Source of the DNA: Leptospira perolatii
Lineage (GTDB): Bacteria > Spirochaetota > Leptospiria > Leptospirales > Leptospiraceae
Direction: 5' to 3'
NCBI RefSeq assembly: GCF_002811875.1
Contig: NZ_NPDZ01000004.1
Location: 1 to 64,000 of the forward strand
Length of the DNA: 64,000 nucleotides
This document shows positions 46,134 through 56,600 of this stretch, in pieces. The notes beneath the pieces were generated by a model. That model was not told the DNA's origin and made no database searches. It saw nothing but the letters and a program-made list of their open reading frames with translations. Numbering within the stretch: the stretch's first letter is position 1; the number at the start of each line of letters is the position of its first letter. Both the position numbers and the translations under genes were made by a program.

Positions 46134-47390
46134 TCAGCTTTCTCCGGCCTGTGATCCGATAAAAGGAGCTTTTGGTGAGAGAAAATATCCGCTGAGTGAC
46201 GCAAACAAAACGGGAGTAAAACTTGACAAGCCTGTCAATTCCGCCAGTAAAATCGTCGTACTAATTGGGGTTTTGGTGACAGAAGAATTTACCGCGGCCA
46301 TCAAGCAGATCATTAAAAAGGCTTCGCTTTCCGTTGGGAAAAAATAGAGAAGGAATCTCCCCGCACTGGCTCCTACAAAAAACAATGGGATGATGAATCC
46401 ACCCCTCCATCCGCTCGAAATCGTAGTATTGATGCTCAGTATCTTAAGAAGTACGAGGGCTCCAAAGAATTGCCAAGTGCCCGCAGTGGCGATAACGGTG
46501 TCCAACTCCTTGTGTCCGAAATTTCGAGTCAAAGGTTCGTAATAAGCAAGACAGCCAAGAAGGACACCGCCAAGCAGTGTTTTCAGAAATATAGGTCCAG
46601 GAACTTTAGAAAAAACTAAATTAGTTCCACGGAATATACCATAAAAAATCCAGCCAATCCCTGCCCCAGCGATTCCGAGTAAAATAGCATAGATAAAATC
46701 CTCGATTCCTCCAGGCATATATTGTGGAAACTGCCAAGTAGGCCCGATTCCGATTTGAGTCATTCCGAGAAAAACAAAGTAGGCAGAACAACTAGATAAG
46801 AACGCAGGCAATAGTGCTTCGTAATATTCTACTACATGGCGGTGCTGCAGAATTTCTAATGCGAAAAGTGCTCCACCCAGTGGGGAACCGAAAAGAGAGG
46901 TAAACCCCGCGGCCATGCCGGCAATCGTCATTGCCCTCAGTTCTTTTCCTTCTAGCCCAAGTTTTTCTGCGAACCAGCTTCCAAACGAACCGGTGATTTG
47001 CACTAACGGAGCCTCCGGGCCAGCGCTTCCACCTGCAGAAATACTCACGAGAGAAGAAAGAGCCATAGAGGGATTGTTCTTAGGCTCCAGCCTTCCTCCC
47101 TTAAAGCGTATATTATCGATTACTAATGAGATTTCCCCTGGATCCCCTAGGAAATATATGATCAGACCTACTACAAGTCCGGCAGAAGCCATGAGCAAAA
47201 TGACCCAAGGACCTTGCACAATAGAAATCATTTGAAACAGAAACTCCAAACATTTCCAAAACGCCGCCGAGAATATTCCTCCGAAAATTCCGAGCAAAAC
47301 GTACAAAATGCTCCATCTAGAGAGCATAAACGGATTCCGTTTAGAAATTACGAATATAGGATTGCTTAGAAAAGATCTGATTCGATCCAT
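46134..47390 (-). CDS. CLC family chloride channel/transporter
   Basis: This 418-residue polytopic protein has the CLC gate motif GPEAPLVQ (equivalent to GREGPTVQ, keeping the gating Glu), IAGMAAGFTSLFGSPLGGALFALE and the anion-pathway motif GWRGGFIIPLFFVGASAG. The first selectivity motif GSGIP is replaced by a GDPGE-containing segment, which may change ion preference. It begins eight bases after the purM stop, so they probably share a transcript. Confidence 0.88.
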   Translation of the reverse strand: MDRIRSFLSNPIFVISKRNPFMLSRWSILYVLLGIFGGIFSAAFWKCLEFLFQMISIVQGPWVILLMASAGLVVGLIIYFLGDPGEISLVIDNIRFKGGRLEPKNNPSMALSSLVSISAGGSAGPEAPLVQITGSFGSWFAEKLGLEGKELRAMTIAGMAAGFTSLFGSPLGGALFALEILQHRHVVEYYEALLPAFLSSCSAYFVFLGMTQIGIGPTWQFPQYMPGGIEDFIYAILLGIAGAGIGWIFYGIFRGTNLVFSKVPGPIFLKTLLGGVLLGCLAYYEPLTRNFGHKELDTVIATAGTWQFFGALVLLKILSINTTISSGWRGGFIIPLFFVGASAGRFLLYFFPTESEAFLMICLMAAVNSSVTKTPISTTILLAELTGLSSFTPVLFASLSGYFLSPKAPFIGSQAGES

Positions 47391-47398
47391 AATCGGTG

Positions 47399-48436
47399 TT
47401 AAATGATTTCCACAGACTGGTCTTTGCGGGATGTCACCTCGCCTATCTTTCTGACGTTTTCTCCCAGCTCTTCCAGATATTGAATCGCACTGGACTCGGA
47501 TTCCTTTGATACGATCACGATGAAACCGATTCCCATATTAAAAGTAGAGAATAGCTCATTCTCAGCCAGTCTCGGATACAGCTGTCTGATTTTTTCATAG
47601 AATGGTAAGGACGGTATTGCGGATTTTTCGATTCTCACGGAGCAATTCTTGGGCAGAACTCTCGGGATATTTTCGTAATAGCCTCCGCCGGTAATATGTA
47701 TCATTCCTTTCACTTCAGTACGTTTTACTAAATTAAGAATACTTGGTACATAAATTCTTGTGGGCTTCATTGCGAATTCTTTTAGGAATTCGACCAAAGA
47801 CGAATCCGAAGGAAGTTTTTTGCCCTCGTCCAAGAAGAGTTTTCGAATCAAAGAAAAACCGTTACTATGAGGACCTGAGGATTCTAAGCCTAGCACGATA
47901 TCACCTGGAACGATCTTAGAGCCATCGATCATTTCGTCCCTTTCGACCACTCCAACTACGAACCCTGCCAAGTCATATTCATCCTCGGCCATCAGCCCAG
48001 GATGCTCTGCGGTCTCGCCACCTATCAAACTTGTCCCGGAAAGTCGGCAACCTCGTACAATTCCAGAAACGATTTTTTCCATCTTAGCGGGGTCCAACTT
48101 ACCGCAGGCAATATAATCCAGGAAAAAAAGCGGCTCTCCTCCGGAGACAAGGATATCGTTCACGCACATCGCCACTAAATCTACGCCTACTGTATCATGA
48201 ACTTCTAATAATCTTGCCAGCTCCAATTTCGTGCCTACTCCGTCCGTTCCGGAGAGTAGCACCGGGTCTCTGTAATTTTTCAGAAAAGAGACATCGAAAC
48301 CAGCGGAGAATCCGCCTAAGCCCCCGAGCACCCGCGGGCTATGAGTTGATTCCACATTCTCTTTGATTCTCTTAACAAACTCTTGACCGGCTTCTGTATC
48401 TACACCGGCACTCTTGTACGTGATCTTCTCATCCAT
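47399..48436 (-). CDS. purM: Phosphoribosylformylglycinamidine cyclo-ligase
   Basis: This 345-residue enzyme has the PurM hallmarks: YKSAGVDTEAG, LLSGTDGVGTKLELA, CVNDILVSGGEPLFFLDY, GGETAEHPG and ITGGGYYENIPR. It makes aminoimidazole ribonucleotide in purine synthesis. It is full length, and a hairpin lies in its leader region between it and the FecR-like gene. Confidence 0.96.
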   Translation of the reverse strand: MDEKITYKSAGVDTEAGQEFVKRIKENVESTHSPRVLGGLGGFSAGFDVSFLKNYRDPVLLSGTDGVGTKLELARLLEVHDTVGVDLVAMCVNDILVSGGEPLFFLDYIACGKLDPAKMEKIVSGIVRGCRLSGTSLIGGETAEHPGLMAEDEYDLAGFVVGVVERDEMIDGSKIVPGDIVLGLESSGPHSNGFSLIRKLFLDEGKKLPSDSSLVEFLKEFAMKPTRIYVPSILNLVKRTEVKGMIHITGGGYYENIPRVLPKNCSVRIEKSAIPSLPFYEKIRQLYPRLAENELFSTFNMGIGFIVIVSKESESSAIQYLEELGENVRKIGEVTSRKDQSVEII

Positions 48437-48542
48437 GGCTTTGGTACAGCTTTACGAATAGTAGTCTCCTGGACACAAAAAAACTCCGAAATGAAATCAA
48501 CACTGAGAGGTGAGTTTTAGATTGGAATGCAAGGCAAAGATA

Positions 48543-48572
48543 GAACCTTACCTAAGGATTTAGGCAAGGTTC
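48543..48572. terminator. Inverted repeat between FecR-like gene and purM
   Basis: GAACCTTACCTAA pairs with TTAGGCAAGGTTC (one mismatch) around a four-base loop. The U-tract on either strand is weak, so it may be a factor-dependent terminator or an mRNA-stabilising hairpin after the FecR-like gene. Confidence 0.5.
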
Positions 48573-48608
48573 CGTAAAACGGTAAGAAATTCGCGACTAC
48601 TTATCTGA

Positions 48609-49226
48609 TCACTTCATTTGATCGATTTGGTCCATTGCAGAGAGTTCTGCGGGCGCGGCTGACCTAGTTTTAAGGATTTGCAATCCGGGGGAAAGATCTA
48701 CCGCCTCACCAGCTTTTACAAGCACAGTGGCTTCATCCGACTTCCGAGTAATCAAAACGCTTCCTTCACGAACCGCAAAGGTTCCTGACTCATCGGCTTT
48801 ATTTACCCTTCCCCAAAATTGAGTTCCGCGGACAGCCGCTACAACCGTCGGGGTGTCGACCGAAACGGATTGGCCTTTGCTAAGCTTTGTCACTTTTACG
48901 AGGATATCCCCTTCATTGACTTTTAAATAAGCCTGGTCTGCGCGAAGCGCTCCGATCGATGCCTCAGTTCCGCCTAAAAGTCGAATGGATCCTAGTGTGG
49001 TAGTCAGATCCAACAATGCATCCTTGTCGGTCTTGATCGTCTCCTGTTCCACCACTCGGTCCTGTAGTTTCAAATCTTGGCCAGATTTTAGCGCAGAAAC
49101 TTTTCCCTTTAGAAAGGTCACTACGGCGTCGGTAGTCTCTTCGGTTTTGGGCTTGCAACCCATAGAGAAAGCGACAACTAAAGAAAGAGCAGTGAGAAAA
49201 GTTAATATAGTTTTTATTGACTTCAT
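48609..49226 (-). CDS. FecR-domain lipoprotein
   Basis: This 205-residue protein has a lipoprotein signal (LVVAFSMGC) and a FecR-like beta domain: ALKSGQDLKLQDRVVEQETIKTDKDALLDLT, then VDTPTVVAAVRGTQFWGRV and REGSVLITRKS. Unlike true FecR it is a stand-alone lipoprotein without a paired sigma gene, as often seen in leptospires. It is probably an envelope or surface structural or signalling protein. Confidence 0.85.
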   Translation of the reverse strand: MKSIKTILTFLTALSLVVAFSMGCKPKTEETTDAVVTFLKGKVSALKSGQDLKLQDRVVEQETIKTDKDALLDLTTTLGSIRLLGGTEASIGALRADQAYLKVNEGDILVKVTKLSKGQSVSVDTPTVVAAVRGTQFWGRVNKADESGTFAVREGSVLITRKSDEATVLVKAGEAVDLSPGLQILKTRSAAPAELSAMDQIDQMK

Positions 49227-49334
49227 AAGAGTGAGAGAAGTTTAGATCGGTTTCTATTCACGGGAAAACAAAAAAAACAGTAGGTTGCTAAAATTTTTAC
49301 CAGGTCCACCGAATCATTCGCACGGATCTTTTTA

Positions 49335-50114
49335 TTACGGTTCTGAGAAAAAACCCAGCAATTTTCTGGCTTGTTCAAAAGGATCGATTTCGAGCAAATT
49401 CTTAGAAAAATGTAACTCGTATATTGGCTCCCCGAGATTCGAATCTAATCCTAAAGAACGGACCAAATGAGTGACAGTGCCAATGTTTCCGTCGTAAAGT
49501 TTCGAATCCGGAGATAAGGACATAATCACATCCTTTAAAAATACGTAATGTGTGCAGCCTAGCACGATTCCGCGGATTTTCTCTTCTTCTAGTTGAGCGA
49601 GGATTCTCTTTAGATAGTCCCCAGCGCCTTTCATATCGCCTCGGTCCACCAACGAGGCCAATCCGTCGCAACTTACATGCACAATCCTTTCGTCGGCGCC
49701 TAACGACGCTTTGAGGGTCTTCAGCTTTTCCTCACGATGAGTCACCGATGTCGCGAGCAGGGCTATTCTTTCCCCGGGATGATTCGCCAAAGCCGGTTTG
49801 ATCGCAGGTTCCATTCCGAAAATAGGAATAGGTAAATCGGATCTAAGTAAAGAAGCTGCGGCAGATGTAGCTGTATTGCACGCCAACAAAATTGCCTGAG
49901 CTCCCTTTTGGATTAAAAACTCGCAGGCTTTTCTAGTAAGATCTGCCACTTCGGAGGTTTCCCTTTCTCCGTAAGGTGCATTCAACAGATCACCGAAATA
50001 CAAGTACTCAGCTCGAAAAGGAGAATTTAGTAATTCCTTTAGAACCGAAAGTCCTCCCATTCCGGAGTCCATTACTCCGATCTTAATTATGCCCCGATCC
50101 GGTTCCCTCTGCAT
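49335..50114 (-). CDS. murI: Glutamate racemase
   Basis: This 259-residue enzyme has GVMDSGMGGLSVLKEL, the first catalytic Cys in LACNTATSAA and the second in VLGCTHYVFL, the two-Cys pair that interconverts L- and D-glutamate for peptidoglycan. It starts six bases after the aminotransferase stop and is the last gene of a three-gene unit. Confidence 0.95.
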   Translation of the reverse strand: MQREPDRGIIKIGVMDSGMGGLSVLKELLNSPFRAEYLYFGDLLNAPYGERETSEVADLTRKACEFLIQKGAQAILLACNTATSAAASLLRSDLPIPIFGMEPAIKPALANHPGERIALLATSVTHREEKLKTLKASLGADERIVHVSCDGLASLVDRGDMKGAGDYLKRILAQLEEEKIRGIVLGCTHYVFLKDVIMSLSPDSKLYDGNIGTVTHLVRSLGLDSNLGEPIYELHFSKNLLEIDPFEQARKLLGFFSEP

Positions 50115-50120
50115 TGTATT

Positions 50121-51425
50121 TTATGCGGATTGAATATACTCTTCGATCGCTTTTCTTAAAGTAGAATAGATCCATTGAAACTTTTCTTCGTCTTCTTCCA
50201 AAAGAGTAACTCGAAATCCGTCTTTCTTTGTGCAAAAAGAAGAGAGAGGCACTACGCAAATTCCGGTGGAAGCCAGCAGATAATAGACGAATCTTCTATC
50301 ATTCGCACAGTTTTCGATCAGAGGCTGTATGAATTCGAGAGCCGCTTTATTCTCTACCGGAAGTTTCATCTTGTTGGTTAAAACCCCGTCTTCGAAAGCA
50401 ACGGTTAGGTAGAACGCACCCTTAGGTTCTACGACTCTTACGCCTTTTAATCCCTTGAAAGCCTCAGTAGCGGACTTTGCCTTTCTCTTAAACTTTTCGT
50501 TTCTAGTCTTTAGGTGAGGAATGAATTCTGGATGAGAATATACTTCTGGGATCGCCATTTGCGGAAGCGTAGTCGAGCATACTTCCAGCATTTTTGCATC
50601 TAACAGAGTTTTGACGTAACGCGCGAATACTGGATCCTTATCCTTGTTGAAAATTTCCAACCATCCACACCTGCCACCTGGCCAAGGAAATTCTTTGGAG
50701 ATGGATCTTAACGCCATTCCACAGACCTTATCCCCGATCACTTCTGATAGGTGAACTGTTCCTGTTTCAGAGTAGTTTATGTGGGCATAAGTTTCGTCGC
50801 AGATTACCATCACATCGTATTTTTCTGCAATAGAGACGATATCGCGCATTAGAGTTTTATCATATACTGCACCCGTCGGATTATCAGGGTTAATTAATAT
50901 AATTCCAGCAATGGAATCGTTGTACTTGATTTTGTTCTCAATGTCTTCCAGATCTGGCATCCAGTTTTTTTCCGGAATGAGATTGTATGTCATGTGCTCA
51001 TAGCCTGAATGAGCCGCTTCTGCAGAAGAGAGCGTGGAATAGGCAGGGCTAGGCCCGAGCACTCTCGCCTCTCTTCTCATGAATCCGAAGATTTTTGCAA
51101 CTGCGTCTCCGAGTCCGTTAAAGAATAGGAGGTCATCGGAAGTGATTTGAGCTCCGCCTCTTTCGTTGACCTTTTGCGCAAGAAAGGTTCTGGTTTTTTC
51201 AAATCCCTGCGTTGCTGTGTACGCCCAGGACATATCTTTCAAAATCAGATCGGAGACAATCTGTTTCATCCAGGGAGCAACTTTCTCCCCTTTTTGGATC
51301 GGATCACCTATATTCTCGTAGGTGATTTTTACGCCCAAAGCTTCCAGCTTTTTAGCAACTGCAACTATTTGGCGGATCTCGTAGATCAGAGCATCCGCAC
51401 CGCTATGTACGATATTTCTTCTCAT
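50121..51425 (-). CDS. Class I/II PLP-dependent aminotransferase
   Basis: This 434-residue fold-type I aminotransferase has GDPIQKG near residue 40, NPDNPTGAVYD, CDETYAHI and the PLP-Lys motif SISKEFPWPGGRCGW. A C-terminal FRVTLLEEDEEKF segment carries the carboxylate-binding Arg. It resembles alanine/aspartate-type transaminases; the exact substrate is uncertain. It lies between an htrA-like gene and murI, and D-amino-acid or glutamate metabolism is a possible link. Confidence 0.85.
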   Translation of the reverse strand: MRRNIVHSGADALIYEIRQIVAVAKKLEALGVKITYENIGDPIQKGEKVAPWMKQIVSDLILKDMSWAYTATQGFEKTRTFLAQKVNERGGAQITSDDLLFFNGLGDAVAKIFGFMRREARVLGPSPAYSTLSSAEAAHSGYEHMTYNLIPEKNWMPDLEDIENKIKYNDSIAGIILINPDNPTGAVYDKTLMRDIVSIAEKYDVMVICDETYAHINYSETGTVHLSEVIGDKVCGMALRSISKEFPWPGGRCGWLEIFNKDKDPVFARYVKTLLDAKMLEVCSTTLPQMAIPEVYSHPEFIPHLKTRNEKFKRKAKSATEAFKGLKGVRVVEPKGAFYLTVAFEDGVLTNKMKLPVENKAALEFIQPLIENCANDRRFVYYLLASTGICVVPLSSFCTKKDGFRVTLLEEDEEKFQWIYSTLRKAIEEYIQSA

Positions 51426-51445
51426 TTTCCAGCCTAAGAGTACAG

Positions 51446-52546
51446 CTACTTCTGTACCAATCGAACCACTAGTTCTTGGAGAGTTTTTTCTCTGTAGATA
51501 CGGAGCTTCAGCCTCCCCCCCAGTCCCACTATTCCGACCTGCTCTCTAAGATCATTAATATTTTTGACCGGAAGTCCATTCGCCTCCAATATGAAGTCGT
51601 ACCTCTTAATTCCGGAGGACTCTGCTGAGGATCCAGCTTCAATATCATAGACCAAAATCCCAGTCCAATCTTTCGGAATCCCTAAAGCTTTTCTGTGATC
51701 CGGTAGTGGAACAGTTGCCATCACTCCTAAAGTCGCAGGTCGAATGATCCTTCCTTGGTTTTCCTGAATCAATTGAATGATCTTCTTTGCGTAGTTCATC
51801 GGAATCGCAAAGCCTATACCGGAGTTTCTACCTGTCTCGCTGCGAATCAATCTGCTTATACCGATCACTTCTCCATAAATATTTAATAGAGGACCTCCAC
51901 TAGAACCAGGATTGATCATACTATCAGTTTGAATATGCGTTTGTCCTGTCTCGTCCAAATCCTCTCTGTACTTTGCAGAAACAACTCCCACAGAGAACGA
52001 GCGTTCTAATCCGAAAGGAGATCCGATTGCGATAGCCCAGTCTCCCACTTCGATTTTGTCCGAGTCTCCGAAACTTACTGGTCGCAAGCCGGATCTCTCG
52101 CGGATTTTCAAAAGTGCGATGTCCGCTCTTTGATGACTTCCTACAAACTTTGCCGGAAAAATGCTTCCGTTTGAGGCGATGACTTCTATACTCTCCGCTC
52201 CCTCGATCACGTGATAATTGGTGACGACGTAGCCCTTTTCATGGATCAAAAACCCACTCCCAAAGGAGGCCAATCTTTCGTTTCGATAGTCGAAATAGTG
52301 GTATGGACTAGAAATGACTTCCGACTTTTTTGTTCGGACCGAAACAACTGAATCTTTTGTAAGGGCGTAAATATTTCTGAAGGCGTTTTGCAGTTCTATT
52401 CCTGCTTTTTGCTCTCCGTAGCTTAGAGGTTTTCCTCCTCGGAAAAAGGAAGACAGACCACCCTCCCCAGGAAGGATAAGTACGAGTAAAAGCAAGACCG
52501 CCAATCCAATGTTCACAATCAGAATCGGCGGAAGGGATCTTCTCAT
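51446..52546 (-). CDS. HtrA/DegP-type serine protease with PDZ domain
   Basis: This 366-residue periplasmic-facing protease has an N-terminal hydrophobic anchor (PPILIVNIGLAVLLLLVLIL), a trypsin-like domain with His in VTNYHVIEGAE, Asp in RADIALLKI and Ser in NPGSSGGPLLN, and one PDZ domain (GILVYDIEAGSSAESSGIKRYDFILEANG). It degrades or refolds damaged envelope proteins. The ATG chosen directly precedes the anchor and shares CATG with the divergent aminopeptidase start. A TTG 75 bases upstream would enlarge that overlap. Confidence 0.9.
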   Translation of the reverse strand: MRRSLPPILIVNIGLAVLLLLVLILPGEGGLSSFFRGGKPLSYGEQKAGIELQNAFRNIYALTKDSVVSVRTKKSEVISSPYHYFDYRNERLASFGSGFLIHEKGYVVTNYHVIEGAESIEVIASNGSIFPAKFVGSHQRADIALLKIRERSGLRPVSFGDSDKIEVGDWAIAIGSPFGLERSFSVGVVSAKYREDLDETGQTHIQTDSMINPGSSGGPLLNIYGEVIGISRLIRSETGRNSGIGFAIPMNYAKKIIQLIQENQGRIIRPATLGVMATVPLPDHRKALGIPKDWTGILVYDIEAGSSAESSGIKRYDFILEANGLPVKNINDLREQVGIVGLGGRLKLRIYREKTLQELVVRLVQK

Positions 52547-53675
52547 GCAAGTTAACCGTACCCATTCTCTAAGAACTTCTGCAAAACGTCGACTCGGATT
52601 CTTTCGTGGGAGGTCCTGCAAAAAAACCTTAACCTCAATTATTCTGGCACTTTGTTACTTGAATTCCCAAGGGTGCATTCCTTACCTTTTTCACCTCGGA
52701 AAGGAACAGGCAAAGATTCTATACGATCGCAGATCTTTTGAAGAGGTCCGCCTGGATCCGAATGTATCTTCCAAAACAAAAACTAAGTTGAAGGAAGTGG
52801 AAAAAATCCGGGATTTCGGAATAGAAAAAATAGCCCTCTCCCCAAAAGGAGGTTTCCAGAGTTTTGTACAGTTGAATAGAGAAGCAATCGGCTGGCATGT
52901 GAGCGCTTGTCACCCTCTAAGATTTGAATCTTACACTTGGTGGTTTCCGATCGTAGGCTCCGTTCCGTACAAAGGATATTTTTCTCTGGAAATGACAAAA
53001 GAAGAGGAAGCCAGGCTAAAAGAAGAAGGATGGGATACTAGGATAAGGGTGACCGCCGGCTATTCCACGTTAGGTTGGTTCGAAGATCCACTTTTCTCGT
53101 CCCAGCTCTATGAAAATGAATCTGAATTGATTTCACTTATTTTGCACGAAATGGCTCATGCGACCGTTTATTTCAAGGGAGACACTATATTTAACGAAAG
53201 TTATGCGAGCTTCGTAGAAGAAGTTGGAACCGAAAGCTATTTGTTTTCCACGGGAGGGAAGACAAGTGTGGAACTTTGGAAAAAAGAAGAAAGGGACAGA
53301 AATCGCTATATGTTTCTCTTAAAATCCACCGCAAAGAAACTCGAATCGATTTATTCGAAAGGCGGAGCCGAAGCCGAAATTCTAGAACAAAAGAAAAGCG
53401 TAATTCTACAATTTAAAAAGGAACTGATGGAAGAGGCAAAGAGCTGGTCAGGAGTAAATCTGAAAAAGCTTTCCGAAAAAGATTGGAATAACGAAGATTT
53501 TCTAGGAATGCTTCGATATCATTCTGGGAGCGGATACTTTCATAAAAGATTCGAAGAATTGGGAAAAGACTTTGGAAAATTTCACGAAGAAATGCGCAAA
53601 CTGAGTGAACTATCCAACGAGCAAAGAAAGGAACTTCTGGATTCTGCTTCTAAGGCAGAATCATCGAGTTTGTAA
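52545..53675 (+). CDS. Predicted aminopeptidase, COG4324/PF10023 family lipoprotein
   Basis: This 376-residue protein has a basic N-terminus, a hydrophobic segment and a lipobox-like Cys (YLNSQGC). A zinc site H201-E-M-A-H205 is followed by FNESYASFVEE, which supplies the third Glu ligand, as in the predicted aminopeptidase family. A GAAGGGA ribosome binding site supports the ATG. It is divergent from the htrA-like gene and its 3' end overlaps the giant lipoprotein gene by 26 bases. Activity is predicted only. Confidence 0.82.
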   Translation: MQVNRTHSLRTSAKRRLGFFRGRSCKKTLTSIILALCYLNSQGCIPYLFHLGKEQAKILYDRRSFEEVRLDPNVSSKTKTKLKEVEKIRDFGIEKIALSPKGGFQSFVQLNREAIGWHVSACHPLRFESYTWWFPIVGSVPYKGYFSLEMTKEEEARLKEEGWDTRIRVTAGYSTLGWFEDPLFSSQLYENESELISLILHEMAHATVYFKGDTIFNESYASFVEEVGTESYLFSTGGKTSVELWKKEERDRNRYMFLLKSTAKKLESIYSKGGAEAEILEQKKSVILQFKKELMEEAKSWSGVNLKKLSEKDWNNEDFLGMLRYHSGSGYFHKRFEELGKDFGKFHEEMRKLSELSNEQRKELLDSASKAESSSL

Positions 53676-56600
53676 AAAGTCTGTAGCCGTTCCAGTACTT
53701 ATCAAAAGGATAAGCTTCTCTCATCACTTCGATTGCTTTTTGAAAACGAATTTTCAGAGGAATTCTTGTCTGATCTCTTCTGGTAAGCTCCTTGATAAAT
53801 CTTGAATTGTGAGTGTCGGGCTGGTAACCCAAGTTCACTACACCTGGGCCTTGAACTTCCTTTTGCAGATAAGAAAGAGAGTCTCTCAGATTTTCAGATC
53901 CATAGGAAAACTCTTCCAGAAAGGAAGAGCATAGCATCCAAATCCCTTTTCCCCATCTAGAAACTTTTTTCGGTAACGTTTCTCCTCCGAATCGAATCCT
54001 TTTCGATTCGTCCAATTCCAGAGGCACTCGCAACAAATGGAACGGGGTCAATTCGGGTCTTCCGGCGATCCCGTCAGCAATCTCTAAATCTTCCAACTTT
54101 AATAATTGCTTGTACCATTCCGGAGAATTCGGGGTGTCTTTCTTTTTGATTCCGAATCCAGGAAGGAACTCCTCTTTTTGGTGGTGGACAGGATTTTGAA
54201 GCAAATCTTCGGGATCTGTAATATAATATACTTCTTCATCCGATCTCGGAATGATCGGCACTAAAAAGTGATACGATTCCAAATAGAGATACGTCAGTTT
54301 TTTTGAACTTAATTTAATCTTATGTCGGTAGTCGGATTCTAGTGCTTCCCTAAGCAGAGCTTCGCTGCCTCCCTTTTCCGCTTCGCCCAAGTATGCAAAA
54401 ATAGAAGACTTTAATATTCTATTATCCTTATATGCTAATTCACCGTTTGATTTTCCTTTGGTGAATTTCAGATATAAGGTCGTCAAACCCAAATCCTGAA
54501 CCGCGAGTAACTCTTGACCCTCCGGCAGTTTTTCTTCCAGACGGAAGGCCACACTTCGAAATACGGGCAAATCCGAGTAACTTATATCCGATCCTTGGAC
54601 AACCCTTCGATACAGAGATAATTTTGATTTTGCGATTCCTAAATCGAAGAAAGTCTCCGAATCGTTCTTTTTAAAAGCTCTCGTCTGTAAAAAATTAAGA
54701 AAATCAGAGAATTCGCGTCTTTCTCGGTTCGAAAAAGCGAGTGCTTTGCGAGAAGAAACCCATCGATTTACAATTTCTAAAAATTGTTTTGGTTCGCTTT
54801 TGAAAGCTTCTTTATAGAATTTAGAATAAGAGCCCCAATCCGAAAGGCTGGCCGGAGAATCCGATCTGGCACCGACATTTATAGAATCCAATTTATATTT
54901 CAAAAAATCTAATTCAGATTTGAATACCTGGGGTTCCTGTTCTTCGGCCAGTTTCAGCCATTGCTTTGCCGCACTATAATTCCCTCTGGAAAAATAAGCC
55001 CTTCCAACTTCCATACAGAGCTTCTTTGCTCGAGGAAGATTCTGCTTTTTACGCTCAAAGTCCAGGAACGCATTCAGAAAATTTTCCATCTCTTTATTTT
55101 GCTCTTCTCCCAAAGAATATCTGAGCAGATCCACTATGATGGATCTTTCGAACAAGCTGATGGAGTTGAATAAATCGGAGGATGCTCCAAATACTTCCGA
55201 ATACAGTGAGACTGGAGAGATTCTTCTTCCTTGCTCTTTTCCGCTAGCCAAGAGCTTGATTTTATTTTTATATTCGAAACCTTCTTCGAGTCTATCCGAT
55301 TCGATTTGACTTTCTTTACCTAGATTCGGACCCGAATCTAGTCTGCCGGACTCAACTTCTCCGATCTCGTCCATCATAGAAACATGATTTCTTAATTCGA
55401 TTTCCTTCTTTTTTAGCAAATTGAACTTGTCCTGAGTATTCGCCTGCCGCCTTGCAATAGCGATCTGTTTTTTGACTTCTTCAGGCCTATAGACTTCTAA
55501 CAAAATATCGATTAAGCGAATTCGGTACAAAAACGGATCATAGAATCGATCCCCTTCCGGTAATTCGGCTTCTAAGGAGCTTCCGGGATCTATCCCGCGC
55601 TTTAAAGCGGAAATAGAAATAAGTAGGTTAGTCCATTTTTCCTTCAGGTTGATTTCCGCAGGTAACTCTGAACAATCGTTTTCCGAATGATCCAGTAGAG
55701 TTGATAGGCAAAGCGCAAAGGCTAGATTCTCTTTTTGCTTTTCCGTTCTATCTTCGTAAGAAAGATCGTATAACTCCGATAAGCCGATCTCAGGGTGCAA
55801 CTTTCTAAGCAATCTAAGGTTGTTTTCTTCGACTTCCTGGGCGTCCTCACTATTTACTCCTGAGACAGCTCTTGCTTCCGCCAAAAGATCATGCGAATTT
55901 TGAATATTCCCGCGAATTTCTTCTTCTCTAGAAAGGGTCAAGATTCTCTTTATCTGAGGAATATTCTTGAGCGCTGAGATTTTTCCGAACCTGAGACCTC
56001 CATCCAGGGAAGTAAAGGCCGAACCTTTTATTTCTTTTAAAGCTTCTGTAAAACAATTTTTCGAATTCGGGCAAACATAGACTCTTCGAATACCGGATCC
56101 CAACAGCGCAGATGCTACCTGTGAAATTTTTTTCCAACTGGGAAGAGTGTCGCTTAATAAAACTACTGTAGAGATTCTGTGATTATTTGCAAAAGTCTCC
56201 TTCAGATCCAAACGCGCCGGGGATTTTTCCCCGAAAATGAAATCACTTTCTGATTCTGGAAACTCACTGATCAGTACATCGGAGTCCTCTAATCTGACTT
56301 TCAGGCGATCCGCGCTTATATTTCTAAATTTTAAATTATAGTTTGAAGGTGCCGAAGTATACGAAGCAAAAGTTTTGGTCGCGTACGGCCTATTACTGAT
56401 TGTCGTTTTAGTATCCGACTTCAGGATCAGTTTCGGAAACACCGCAGAAAGTTGTATTGCGAATTGAGTATTTCCGGGATCTAAAATCTGGGATGCTGCG
56501 TTCTGCCAATCCGGTTCATTTAACAGATAATCTTTAAGCGATTCCATTTGGTTGGGAAGCTTTGCCGTCTTAAATCCGGAAGGAGTGCGAAGCCGAAGAT

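Noticed and set aside
46950..47050. Apparent loss of the CLC gating glutamate (GSAGP read as GREGP)
   Set aside because: On realignment GPEAPLVQ matches GREGPTVQ, so the gating Glu is present.
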